Assembly: GCA_002197995.1 (NCBI GenBank)
Contig: NGZR01000004.1
Coordinates: 3,410,001-3,474,000 of the forward strand
Origin: Gaeumannomyces sp. JS-464
Taxonomy: Eukaryota > Ascomycota > Sordariomycetes > Magnaporthales > Magnaporthaceae
Direction: 5' to 3'
DNA: 64,000 bases
The position numbers and the translations under genes were made by a program. The notes below the pieces were generated by a model that saw only the letters and a program-made list of their open reading frames with translations, did not search any database and was not told the DNA's origin. The stretch's first letter is position 1. The number at the start of each line of letters is the position of its first letter. This document shows positions 48,161-59,511 of this stretch, in pieces.

Positions 48161-50072
48161 GGCGGGTTGCGGCTGCCTTCCGTCTTGATGGATATGGGGT
48201 CAACAAGCACAGCGAGTGGTAGGTACTGGTTTTCGGCAGGGTTTGAGAATAGCGAAAGAAACGATATCGAGGCTACGCCGTTGCAGCTCAAAAGTATTGT
48301 CGGGCAAGTGGACGATGGAGATAGATGCAGTAAATGTGATGGCAAGAGCAAACAAAGGTGGGGAGGCGGGCTGGATGAGCTACGTCACTGGTCGCGGCCC
48401 AGTCACGATGCGGGCTCTCACTTGCCACAGCTGCCAGGTACTTGGATGGGTGAAACCAGGAGAAACATGAATGCCAGCCAGGCCCAAGTCGTTTTTAAAT
48501 AAGGCGATGACACTTTGTGAGATCCCCATCTTGTAAAAGACACAACCAGCCCACCAAGAAACCCCAGCCTGTATATGAACGGGTCAGATAGTTGGATACG
48601 ATCCAGCTCGCATCAGGCACCCACGAAAAGGGCCCGGCATTCTGTCAAGACAAGCAGCGCGAGGCAAGCAGACCAAGGCTCCTTGTCACTTTTACCTAAG
48701 TACTGGTTTGGCATTGGAGCTGCCTGGTGATGGGATGGAACAACGATTGGGTGTGTTCCGTCCCGCACATGTGGGATAGGATGTGCCCGCCCTCTGCCGT
48801 GCTACAGGGGTCAATGGTGAGGTGGGCCCCAGAGTCTGGCCCCTCACCCTGCACGCGCGCCATGATGACGCACCCATCTGCCCCAGCCGCCCGCAGGGGG
48901 CCCCCGAATCCCGCTTTCATTGAATCCATTCCTTCCAGTGAACACCCAAGGTCGGGCGGCGCTTGCGTCTTCATGCTTATGCGTACATACCTCCTACCAC
49001 GTACCTGCCTTTTGTCTCTGGCAAGGCGAGGCGCCGCGCAATAGATCGGATTGCCAATGATCCTGGACCAGCCAACACGACGCATCCATTATCACGAGCC
49101 CCCGCCAGCTTACTGAGGCGGCGTACGAAAATAACGGCCCACCTCGATGTACCGCCTGGGCCCCCCCATGTCAAAAACCACCCAATCAGGGTCAATTCAA
49201 TAGAAAAAATCATCCCTGCACCAGAAGATACATCTGCACCGGCCAAAGCGTTCAATAACCTTTGAAGGAGGGTAGACAATCCGCCAGGGACCCTGTTGTT
49301 GTCAGAGTGACCTATCCCTGGGCCGGAACTTACCCATGCCACCTACGTACCTGCCCTAGCCAGAGCGTCCATCACGACTCCGCCACTTGCCGACGACGTG
49401 GCACGGTGAATGTACCGAGCAAAGTGTGGCCGGGAAGGAGAATTACTGTCCAGCTCCGTTAGAGTTAAACTGCGATGACCGCCGAAACCCGCCTCTTGGA
49501 GCTTTTGTAAGTGGTCGACGACTACAACAGCTCCAGCTCGCTTGTGCCGTGGGCCTTGAAGTACTGCGGCCTATCCGCTCTCGCTTCGTGTCGAAACCAG
49601 CCCGCGCATAGGCGGCCTAATGAGATTTGTTTGTGCCGAGGGACATTTTTACAAATTACTAACTTGATATTCGCACGTTTTATTCGATATGTTGTTATTT
49701 GTGATGGTTTGATTTGATATGCAGCAGGTTGACGACTGGCGTTCTTACGTCAACCGGGGGCCAAAGTAATGGGGAGAAGTTAAAAAGAGCTAGGCGAGAC
49801 AACAACAGCTGCTGCATCCAGGGCACGGGGAAATGGGGCAGGAGAGCGACCTCATTGCACAGGTGTAATACAGTCTGCTGCCTTACAATCAGCCGATGGC
49901 AGTTGCTCGAAAGGGGCAGGGTTTATGAGACGGGCTCCTGCTGCTATCCAATAGGAGAGAGAGGATGAAACTCCCAGTGGGCGGCGTCGGCACCTGATTT
50001 TAATGGCAGAGGTGCATGTGCGTCCAGCGTATTTCCCATCATACTAGGTGCCTATCTAGGGCTAGGCCTTGG
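48161..50072. other. Intergenic between AAA ATPase and glycosyltransferase genes
   Basis: About 1.9 kb. An AT-rich patch at 49620-49725 contains an ACTAAC site and a TATGCAG, so it could be an intron of an untranslated leader, but no coding exon follows. Nothing else was seen. Confidence 0.5.
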
Positions 50073-53000
50073 TCATTGGTACTGGCTGTAATCGTCACCC
50101 CCGTGCCCTCCTGTAACATAATTCTCCTCATAGCCCCCATGGACATTACCATACCCCTGCTCCGGATCCTCCATCCCCTCGTCGAGCCGGCTGTACTCAT
50201 CGTGTCCCGCTTGCCCACCCAATTCACCGCCCCGCGGCGCTCCGCCGTCGCCGTTGTGCTCGAAGCTGGGCTCATACTCGTCGCCGAAGCCGTCGTCGTT
50301 CTGCCAGCTCGAGGCCTCCGCCGGCGCGTCCCTCGCGAGGCCCGGGCCGCCTTGCACCTGCCTCTGCTGGAAGGCTTGCCCCTGCTGCTGGTGCTGCTGG
50401 CGCCGCGGGTGGAGATCCCTCCTCTGGTTCTGTAGCGGCGCGCCGCCGCCCCTCACGGGCGCATGCGCACTGAGCTTAAAACGCGGAGGCGGACGCGGGG
50501 CCTGCTGGTCCGCAGGTGCGCACCGCCCATCCGGCGGCGGACGGGCGCCCCCATCGGGCTGACCCGGCATGAAACGCGGCCGAGGCTGATGCTGGTGCCT
50601 GCAGAAGTCGCCTCCCATTTGTTGCTGCTGCTGCTGCTGCGAGAGCGTGTACGCCGGCCGGTACTGGGCATGGAACCGGCCATGGCGGTGCTGGGGTTGT
50701 GGAAGTCGGCACGCGTGCCGGCGTCGCGTGCGACGTCGGTCGGCGTGCTGGCCAGGGTGTCGTAGAGATAGTCGTCGAACCTTTCAACGACCTTTGCGAC
50801 CTCCTCAAAGTGGGTGTAGTCAAGCTTCAGGGGCCGCTCTGCTGGCGCCTGGTTGCCGGCGACGCCGGGCGTGGAACCGGCGACGCGCGCCGCGGCGGGC
50901 TGCGGGCTGGCTCGCTGCAGCTCTTTCTGGGACATCACCCTCCCTTGTCTGTCCAACGTGAGTCTATCTTCAGGCCAGTGGGCGAGAGAATAGGCAATCT
51001 GGAAGGCATTACGGATCTGGCGGCCGTTCCAGCGCTGCGAAGGTTCGTGTGCTAGCCAGTGCCACTTTGCATACTCCCTGAGACTGACTTCGTCAATAAC
51101 CATCTTGGGTCGCTTGGCACCGTGGAGCCGTCTTCTTTCATCAGCCTTTGCTTCTCTTCTTCGATCCTCTCCAGCTGGCGCTTGTTGACGGCGAAGATGG
51201 CGACCGTCTGCTGCTGCGTCAGCGGCGGGTAGTATAGGCTGATGTGGATGCGGGACTTGAAGGCTTCATCGAGATGGCCCACCCGGTTGGTGGTTAGAAA
51301 CAGGATCCCAGAGTAATACTCAAGCACACGCAGGAACACTGAGAGTGTGATCAGTTAGCTGCTTTCCCCCCCCCCCCCCCCCCCCCCCCCAAGTCTCGTC
51401 CAGCTGCAGGTGCTTACCAGAAACCAGCGCGTTCCTGTTCAAGTCATACACCTCTCGGCGAGACAGAAACACATCGGCTTCATCAAGCAAAAGCACTCAG
51501 TCCCAAAGATGGGCCAAGCGGAAGATATTGCGGAGAGACTCGTCGACCTTGCCCGCTTCGAAGCCCAAGTCGCCGCAGGTAATGCTGAACAGCGGCTTCG
51601 AATTAACCTGGGCAATGGCCTCGGCCGTGGCCGTCTTGCCGACTCCTGGGACGCCGTGAAGTAGCATGAACAGCCCCGAGCCCTTGCCTCGGACCAGGTC
51701 GTGGCCGAGGTTGCTGACACCGAAATCCCTCTTCATGGCCTGCTTCTCGAAGTGGGCCTTGACCAGGGATTCGATCATCTTCTTGTGATTGGGATCAATC
51801 TTCAGATCGCTGAACACATCTTGCTGCTTGGCAATCTTCCGAAGCCTGTTGATGTCAGCCAAGATGAACTTGCGCTCGCGGAAGGCGAAAGCGACGGCAC
51901 GGCGCGGCAACAATGCCAGGTCGTCCCCCTCGAGATCATTGGCCTTTCCTGCCTTCCAGTAGCGTATGAACCTGTTCTCCTTCGTGTGGCGGCTAAGGAG
52001 GTATGCACCAAACCACTCCTGTCGCTGCAATTTCTCGTAGACGACAGACGGGTCTTTCGGGCGCTTGTCGTTGAGCCAATGTTGTATTCCCATGTTGTCG
52101 TCGCCTTCGGGCCAGTTCTCGTCGATGAAATCCCCAAGGCCCCTGAAGGCGGGCTGGCTAAGAGACGAGTTGGCCTTGTAGCCCTCGAGGAAATCGATGA
52201 TGACATTGCTATCGATGTGCTCCGAGGTTAGCTCATCGCTGTCCTCGTTACTCGCCGTCGGCCCTTTGGTGAGGGTCCATCCATCGTAGTAGAGGTGCTT
52301 CTCCGTCCTGACGAATTGGAACTGCTCCCCCTGAGCCATCAAATCTGCCATTAACTTCGTCGAGTCCTTCGCGAAACGGAGTGGGTAGATTGGAAGCTGA
52401 GTTATATCCTTCTCGCCGTCGTGGTCATCGATGTTGAATCTTTGTCGACCGGTTGGTACCTGATACCATCATAGTCGATGTAGTAGCAATGGAGACGGAG
52501 CCCACCGCCATCCCTAACCTCGTAAACGTCCGGGTGATTTTCCGCAAAAGAGCCAAATGCCATGGAGTAGAGCCGCCAGGCACCCTGATGCGTTCCGTCG
52601 ATCGTTTGGGACGATTTGTCCCGATCTTTGGGGGAGTCGGCGGTGGGCGGGTGGTACAGTATCTCTCCAACCTTGAAGTACATCCAAAGGTCAAGGAAGG
52701 CTACCTTCTTCTTCTCGGGTCCCTGAGCTGCTTCCCATTGAGGGAGTATGTGCTTGTCCACAAACTCTAGGTACTTCCTGACGTGCTGCAGCGCTGTAGC
52801 GGTGTTTGCGACATCGCCGCTAACCACCTCGTCCAGGTCGGGTTCTTTGAAGTCCTCCACACCTGGGACTGGAGCATCGCTTTTGCTGTCATCTTCCTGG
52901 TCGAGCGGTCCAGTGACGGCCACGGCTGGAGCACACTTGGCGTCTGCGGTGGCCATGCTTGTCGGGGCACCTCCGAATCTCCCCTCCAGAATGGCAAGAA

Positions 53001-53592
53001 TATCTTTCATACGGTTCCGGTAGTAGTACATAGCGCGGAACGGCCGGAAAAAAACTCTCGGCTTGGCGATGTCCCAGTCGTCGTGGTTGCCCGAGAGGCG
53101 GGAGAGCAGGAGGGTGAGGGCTGGCGACTGGATCCTGGCGCGTTGAATGTGCTCGACCTCGGCGTCTTTGTGTGAGTAGGCCTTGGGCTTCTGCCTCATC
53201 AGACGCCGTTTGCTTCGCGTTGGCTTCCATCGCTGTTTTCGATCAAGGGTCTCTCTCATGATCTCCTCTTTAAGGTACGGATGGGCTCGGAGGACTTCGA
53301 TGATGTGCAGGCCTTCGTCCGGGCCATATCGGTTCTTGAAGTGTTCGAAATCCATAAACTTCCAGTCAGCGACCAGATTGTTGCGTCGGTTCTCGTCCCA
53401 TTCGATTCCAGTCCTTTCGCTGTCATCCTCCCCATCGCTGGCGTTTTCTCTCAGGTCTGTGCTCAGCTCGCTCAACAGGTCTGCGTCATGCTCTGCCCCA
53501 GAAGGCGCTTCCTCCGACGAACTCAGAGAGAGGGAGGTGGGAGAGCCGGGCAAAGCAGTGGCCTCCACCTCGTCCGAACGGTCGTCCGCCAT
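50073..53592 (-). CDS. Fungal AAA ATPase with DUF7025-like N-terminus, interrupted
   Basis: The N-terminal region (53592-52330) has WDENRRNNLVADWKFMDFEH, KYLEFVDKHILPQWEAAQG, WRLYSMAFGSF and HCYYIDYDGIRYQPVDK, as in DUF7025-AAA proteins of unknown function. The AAA domain follows: FLLLHGVPGVGKT-like GLFMLLHGVPGVGKTATAEA (Walker A), VLLLDEADVFLSRREVYDL (Walker B) and ILFLTTNRVGHLDEAFKSRI (sensor 1 and Arg finger region). The C-terminal tail is Gln/Gly-rich. One intron, 51339-51417 in plus coordinates, contains a 25-base poly(C) tract. An in-frame TGA at 51497-51499 stands directly before Walker B, where orthologues as I remember them have Cys. Single-base losses lie near 52432, 51115 and 50650. 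An earlier in-frame ATG exists at 53634. The gene is either a damaged copy or a mis-sequenced one. Confidence 0.8.
51366..51390. repeat. Poly(C) tract, 25 bases, inside an intron
   Basis: It reads as G25 in the transcript of the AAA ATPase gene. It makes up about a third of the 79-bp intron. Confidence 0.9.
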
Positions 53593-54658
53593 GCCGAACA
53601 AGGACTTGAAGAAACAGCCGGCAGCTTCCTCCAATTATCTGGGGCTTCTTTTTGAGAATAGACGAGAGTCTGGAAAGGCCAAATTGAATGCGGCGGATGA
53701 GTTGGCTCGCTAAAGAATTACGGATCGGAAGAAGAGGAAGACTGTTGATCTCTTTATAAACACAGGCCAAACTCCCACGGATGACTTGTCCATCGGCGCC
53801 ACACACCCGTCGAGTCACCATGCGGTATGTCTCGGTACGGACTGCGACATCTCCCGCGGCGAGATCCCGAGTCTCCTTCCACTCATTCCCCCCATGCACG
53901 CTGCATTGAAACCCAAAGGTTGGTGTGCCGGACGAGAACTTGACCAGAGAGCTGCAGAGCAGACACGTTGTGCCACAAGGCCTCGTAGCCTGCCCTCGTT
54001 TTTGGCAGACCGGAACTCGATTGGCACAGAGCTGCGGAAGCTAAAAGATGCCCGAGGCCCCCAAATTCGGCCAAGTGGCCGGCCGGAAACACATTGTGCA
54101 TCGAGGCCCGTAGCCTGCCTCGGGGCAGCCCTCATTTTTACGCTTCTTGTGAAAACTAGATGGAGGTGTGCGGCATTTTCACAGTCAGTACAGTCAATTA
54201 GCGCCCTCTTCAGCCTGTGGCTTACGGACTATTGCTTTGTTTTTCTTTTTTTTTCTGCCGTTAGGCGCCGTAGCCTTCCCTCGCTCTCTGGCATCTGGAT
54301 TCTGCATGCTGCAAGTGGACGGCATTGTCACACATGGGTGGGCATGTCGGCTCATTCCCGGTGCTACCCATCTGTAGCCTGCCAGTGCCTGCCTTCCCAC
54401 ACTCTGTGCGGTCAGCACCGCTAGCAAATGTGCAGGTTCTCCATGAAATGATAGGTCGAGATACGGCGAGGAGATCCTACGAGCCCGGAACAAATCAAGC
54501 TGCAAGACCAGGCACCCAGGCAGCTTCTGTTGCACTCTGTGGGCGTTGCGGGGTGCAGCCATAACGACCGGGTGTCCTCAGCGTACTTCTGCTTGTTGCC
54601 CGGAACCCGAGGCGACGCCATTTCCCCACAGATCTCGGACAGGAAATAGGGGCTTCTC
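53593..54658. promoter_or_regulatory. Divergent intergenic region, AAA ATPase / STAND-like gene
   Basis: About 1.07 kb between two start codons. No coding ORF. A short T-rich tract lies at 54238-54256. Confidence 0.5.
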
Positions 54659-57032
54659 ATGGCCAGAGTTTCCAGCAACTCTCTTGGGTCTGGATTGGGC
54701 TTGGCGACGATGGCCTCGAGAGCCAGCGGCGGCGACGACGTCGACGGAGATGGGGTTGTTGTCCCGTTCATAGACAACGAAGCTGCTGCGACCCACCCCA
54801 GGATATTCGGCGGTTCCTCAACCTACAATTCTCGGCTCAAGCGCTACGACGAGCCCAAACCTCACTTGTACGTGGAGACTGACTCTGAACTAGCGCGTGT
54901 GTCTGTTCACATCAATCATCTGACCCAGCAGGCAGAGACTTGCTGCGAGACCTGAGCTGGATAATTCCCAACACATTCGAGTCGCAATTGTTCCGGCTGG
55001 AGTGGCAAGATGCGGACGCAGCCAAATGGCAGACGCTCGGCGAGGATATCATAGAGTCAATCCAGGGCTATGAGGAGAGCAAAAGCGGCTTCTGGCACAA
55101 GATCTGGTATGGTATGGGCGATGCCAAAGACGCCATCGATCCGTGGTTTGCCCTCATACCCAGCGATTATGGCCTGGCCATTGTGAAAGCAGGAGTAGCC
55201 GTGCTGTTTAAGGTAAGTATTTCTAGTACTATACCTTACCTATGTGCTTGGTCTGTCTGACTGGACACTTCTGGTAATTAGCTTGCAGAAAAGTCCAAGC
55301 AGAGAAAGGAGACGATCACCAGCACCTTCACGGGACTGCGGGAAATACTCAGCAAATCTGATCCTGCCAAGCACGGCTTTAACGATGAGCCCGAGGTAAG
55401 GAGACATGCCGACCGTCTCTACCAAGCCGTGGTGGACTCCATTAGGGACATGCTCCAGGTGACGGCTAAAAAGAAATCGGGCGTGGATAGTAGTAAGTGA
55501 AGCCAATGCCAGTATCCGCAGAAGCGTCGATGAGTATTTTTGGGGCTCACATGCATTAAACACTTAAGTGCAGAGGAGGGTGCAGAAGCTACGCGGCAAG
55601 GAGCCCGTGCCTCTACCGCCTTGCCCGCCGAGCCCGGACGAAATTCTACGGGGCGTCACGGAACGCGCCCTCGAGTTCCAGCAGGCTGTCTCCCGGGCTC
55701 GTGATGCGGCCATCGGCAGAATCGACCGCAACGTCGGCAGAGTCGGGATCGGCGTCGGAATCATTGACGCCAAAGTAGAGGTGGTCGGTTCCGGGGTTGT
55801 GGGCCTGACGAACGACTTCGGAGTACTGAAAGGCCACGTTGAGTCCATCAAACAGGACAGCGAGGAAGCAAGGCGAGCGAGAGAGCACGACGGCCGGGTC
55901 ATGGAGAAGATGGGTTCGACGATAGAACTCATAGCCAAGAGCGTGAGCCAGAAACAGGCCAGTATCGCCTATCACGAGTCTATGAGGACGCAGGTCGATT
56001 CAAGGAACAACCTTTACGGCATGTTGGTAGATCGCCTGGAGCGACTGGAGCGGCTGGAGGGTGCGTCCAACCACAAAATCCCGGCACAGCAACATATGAC
56101 AAGATCAGCATACTGACACACAATCAGAGAAATTTGGGGAGATGATGGCCGCGGCGGCGATAACAGCCCCGCGGGCGGCCCTCCTCGGCCCCGACCAGCT
56201 CTGGTCGATCCTGGCGGGCCGGCGGGATCGGGTCGAGTTCTCGGCGCAGACCAACCAGGAGCTGGAGCGCGTGCTGATCTACCGCAGCCGCCACCGGCCG
56301 CAGGACCAGGCCCAGGCGAACTCGATCCTGCGGCACACCGACTTCCAGGCCTGGCTAGCCGGGCCCGGCTCGGCCCTCGTGCTCGTCAACACCAACCTGC
56401 CCGGCACAGACGCCGTGTCGGCCGCATCCGTGTTTGCCGGCACGCTCGTTACGAGCCTGGTTTCCGCGCGCCAGGGCGCCGTCATCGTGCACTTCTTCTG
56501 CGGCTTCCACACCAGCCCCACAGACCTCGAGTTCGGGCCCAACGGGCTGCTGCGGTCCGTTGTGATGCAGCTGGTCCTGAAGCTGGTGGAGCTCAGAAGG
56601 CTGGACCTCAGCTTCCTCTGCACCCCCCAGCACGTGGCCGAGCTCAAGTCATCGAAGCCGAACACATCATGCATCGCGCTGTGCCAAGTGCTCTATAACC
56701 TGCTCACCCAGTTCCCGGCCGGTACGGAGGTATACTGTATCCTGGATTCCATCTCGTGGTTCGACAGGGAGAGGATCCTCCCCTTGCTCGAGACCGTCGT
56801 TGAGTGTCTCTGGGAACTCGTGGACGACGGTGAACTCGCCCCTGTCTTCAAGGTCTTCCTTACCAACCGCGGTCGGGCGTCCCCAATTAAGAGCTCCCCA
56901 GGACCCAGGGAGACAGATCAATCTGTCATCGAACAACTCGTCACCAGTTTACTTGTCCCCAGGAGCCATGGGAAGGCAGATTATGCGGCCTTCGACTCCC
57001 ACACCAGTGACGGCTCGAAGGGGAATGTTTGA
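54659..57032 (+). CDS. STAND-like fungal protein, DUF7708-like N-terminus, no visible P-loop
   Basis: Four exons: 54659-55212, 55282-55492, about 55574-56060 and 56128-57032. The introns have GTAAGT or GTGCGT donors. The N-terminal helical domain (FRLEWQDADAAKWQTLGEDI, SGFWHKIWYGMGDA, PWFALIPSDYGLAIVKAGVA) resembles DUF7708, common at the front of fungal STAND proteins. A coiled-coil-like helix follows (RARDAAIGRIDRNVGRVGIG, DSEEARRAREHDGRVMEKMG). The last exon has the NTPase-like layout FQAWLAGPGSALVLVN, AVIVHFFCGFHTSP, GPNGLLRSVVMQLVLKLVEL and a Walker B-like VYCILDSISWFD. No GxxxxGKT motif stands where Walker A should be. One base is missing near 54925, and the junction at 55492/55574 is also off by one. 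Repeat or effector domains are absent. A role in self/non-self recognition would be inference only. Confidence 0.65.
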
Positions 57033-57427
57033 GCTGGAGAGAGGGGTGAATACGACCAGGATGATTACGACCAAGGTTTCGAAACAGAATGATGAACGTG
57101 ACTACCTACCTAGCTACCATAGGGGGAAAAGGGGAGCTCCTGGTCATGATTTTAGCAAGAGTTAAAACGGCCCGATAGGGTATCCTATGAAACATTGCAA
57201 TAGCGTCGTGTGCTCGCTGGTCATTATGGCCTCCGTTGACATTATTTGTTGGCCAACATTGTTAGCCACCGGCTTTGGTGGTCTGCTAAGGACAATATAT
57301 ATGTAAATTTTAGGTCCTATTTGGGGGTGCACCCACCCAGCTTACCGTCTCACCCCCACCGAAGCCTCGGGCGTTGTCCCTTTGCTACTATCGCCGTCGC
57401 TCGGCTGCATGTGTCCGTATCGCTTGG
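57033..57427. other. 3' flank of the STAND-like gene
   Basis: No supported gene. A plus-strand frame stays open to 57165 (ending PGHDFSKS) and might be an alternative C-terminus if one more frame error lies near 57000. Confidence 0.35.
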
Positions 57428-58150
57428 TCACATGTTGCTACTGAGCATGTCGGATAGCACACCTTGTCCAAAAACGGCGGCGGCCGGCCGGCTTGGAGTC
57501 GCTGGACTGCGAGCTGTAGCTCCTGCAAGCTTGGCGAGCTTGTGCATGTCAGAATCATATTCCGGTTTTCTGGTCCCGCTCCGGCAGCAGGTAGGGCACG
57601 AGGGTTGCGACGGCCACGCTGCTGTCCTGCGCCTCCAGGTGCCTGGCGCAGAACACAACCGTCGACTGCGCGTGAGCCATCGGCGCCGAGCCCGCACGTG
57701 GGGACTCTAGCCGGGGTTTTAGCCCTGGTGCTGACATTCCCGCGTTGCTGGCCACGGTATCGGCGCGGGGCAAACCCTTGAGAGCGACGGGAATTCCCGT
57801 GGGTTTCCCCCTGTCGCCTACGCGCCTGGAAACACGAGGTTCTAAGTAGCCAGGGATTCCGGCGGCGAGTTGTACCAGTCGCCTATCTCTTGGAGTGCCC
57901 ACTCAATATCCCATAGTTGGCGTGCTTCGGCCAAGAAGCGGCATAGTGGCTCGTCCGAGAACCTGTGCCTGGCGCGATTCGGAAGCGGTCATAGGGCTGC
58001 TACCAAAAGGTCGTGCTGGATGACGTCTATTACGGCGTAGGATGGCGTGGTGACAGCAACTCAGATACGCATATGACTGCTGGGATGGTACGGACGGGAA
58101 ATGAGAACAAAGCGAGTCTTGCCCTTGGCCATATTCTCCAGAAAAAGTGG
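57428..58150 (-). pseudogene. Possible relic of an unidentified gene
   Basis: Read on the minus strand, several short stretches look coding but are separated by stops and frame changes. Examples are ENMAKGKTRFVLISRPYH (about 58140-58085), SYAVIDVIQHDLLVAAL (about 58040-57990), RHRFSDEPLCRFLAEARQLW then DIEWALQEIGDWYNSPPESL (57972-57847), and VVFCARHLEAQDSSVAVATL (57660-57600). Two of the interruptions are TGA codons at positions where CGA (Arg) would fit. I do not recognise the family. Because other genes here suffer from missing bases, part of the damage may be technical. Weak call. Confidence 0.3.
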
Positions 58151-58751
58151 GTTTGGGCAAAGGAGGTTGGTAGAGATGTCAAGAAAATAAACCCCGACGA
58201 GCTCCCTCACCACTCAAGTTATAGCCGTCCAAGGAGCATAATCGCATGCAAGATCGACATTACCCCAAGACACCCAGAATTATAGACCTTGTTCGTCTCG
58301 TCTGACAACTCCAGCTACTGCCATCAGCCTACCAAGACTGTTCAAGACAACCCAGTCGGGCCACCGCGGCCGTGTCATGACCGTGCAAAAACATTTTTTG
58401 CCGTCTTTTTTGTTTTTGTCTAGACAAGCGCGCTGTTGTACACGGATAAACCAAGAAAAGTAAAAGAGGGCTGGGCACATCATTGAAGAGTACACTTCCC
58501 CCAAGCAGGCGTTACCGCACCGCCCCGTATTTGCAGGGTCCCTCACGGCGCCCGACCTGGCGCAATCATCCGTACCTCCCCAAGATGGGCAGGAATAGAG
58601 CCGGCCGACGTCCCTCCCCTTGTCGGCGGGTAGGCAGGCGGTCCATTCTCTCTCAGCAGCCACCTCGGCCTCCGCGACCCAAATCAACCGGGCGGCCCGT
58701 CCCGATCGCTTCGACGCGTTCCGTTCCAGTGGTAATGTTGGATGCGATCAT
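58151..58751. other. 3' flank of the Sec61-beta gene
   Basis: About 600 bp with no supported ORF or RNA gene. Confidence 0.5.
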
Positions 58752-59511
58752 TTAGCTCGAGAATTTGCGAGTGATCTTGGCGATGACTGGAAAACGCAAG
58801 CAGAGGATTCGTTAGCAAGTCAAGATCACCAGTGCCAGACGCGGGGGGGGGGGGGGGGGGGGGAAAGGAACCCGGCAGTGACACATGTGTGCGATGGTGA
58901 GGGAGGTTCCATACTGTGAAGCGCTACCACGCTGAAAATGAAGACAAGGGACAGAACGAGGACAACGACGGGGTCGACCTTCAGACCGGGGGACTCGTCC
59001 GTGTACAGCCCTATATGTAGGCGAGTCACAGAGACATGTTAGCAAGCCGAGCCAAGCGGAGCAGCGTCGCCTTTGCGCGCAGAATTGGCGAGCAAGATCA
59101 GAAGAAAGGCGTGAGGGTGCGTCAAGAGCAAGACGTACTCAGCATGGTGCTGGTGCTGCCGCCGGCACCGGCGGCGCGGGTGCTGCTCGGCCTGGCATTC
59201 GCGATCTTCTCCTTCTGGTCGGCCGCGGCCCTGCGCCGGATGGCGGTCCTGGCGCCGCCGGGCGGAGTCGGGGACGAAGGGCGAGCGGTGCTGGCGCCCG
59301 ACGACGCCGCGGGGGCGTTGACGGGGGAATCGGACCTCGGGGACGACTGAAGCGGAAGCAGAAGTACAGAGAGTCAGAAATCGATACGGGGACAAGCGGG
59401 CGGGCGTTGGGCAGGTCGGCGTTCGCGGGTGCGTGTGTTGGACCTCCCGGTTTCTCGCTGCTCGTCGCGTCGCCGATTGGGGGCCGGGTACGGGGACACA
59501 GGACTTACCAT
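58752..59511 (-). CDS. SBH1: Sec61 translocon beta subunit
   Basis: Tail-anchored subunit of the ER protein-conducting channel. Four exons in plus coordinates: 59509-59511 (only the ATG), 59139-59346, 58915-59010 and 58752-58786. They sum to exactly 114 codons, 113 aa. Introns are 59347-59508, 59011-59138 and 58787-58914, with GTAAGT, GTACGT and GTATGG donors. The cytosolic part is Ser/Pro/Ala-rich (SSGASTARPSSPTPPGGART) followed by the conserved AIRRRAAADQKEKIANARPS. The membrane part is LYTDESPGLKVDPVVVLVLS, then LVFIFSVVALHIIAKITRKF ending in SS. All split codons restore the family sequence. The third intron holds a 21-base homopolymer. The match to fungal Sbh1 is nearly complete over the C-terminal half. 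Confidence 0.95.
58843..58863. repeat. Poly(G) tract, 21 bases, inside the third Sec61-beta intron
   Basis: Uninterrupted G run on the plus strand, C21 in the transcript. It may serve as an extreme pyrimidine tract, although it lies about 55 bp from the acceptor. Confidence 0.9.

Noticed and set aside
49620..49730. Intron-like AT-rich patch with ACTAAC and TATGCAG
   Set aside because: No coding exon follows on the plus strand. It may be chance or part of an untranslated transcript.
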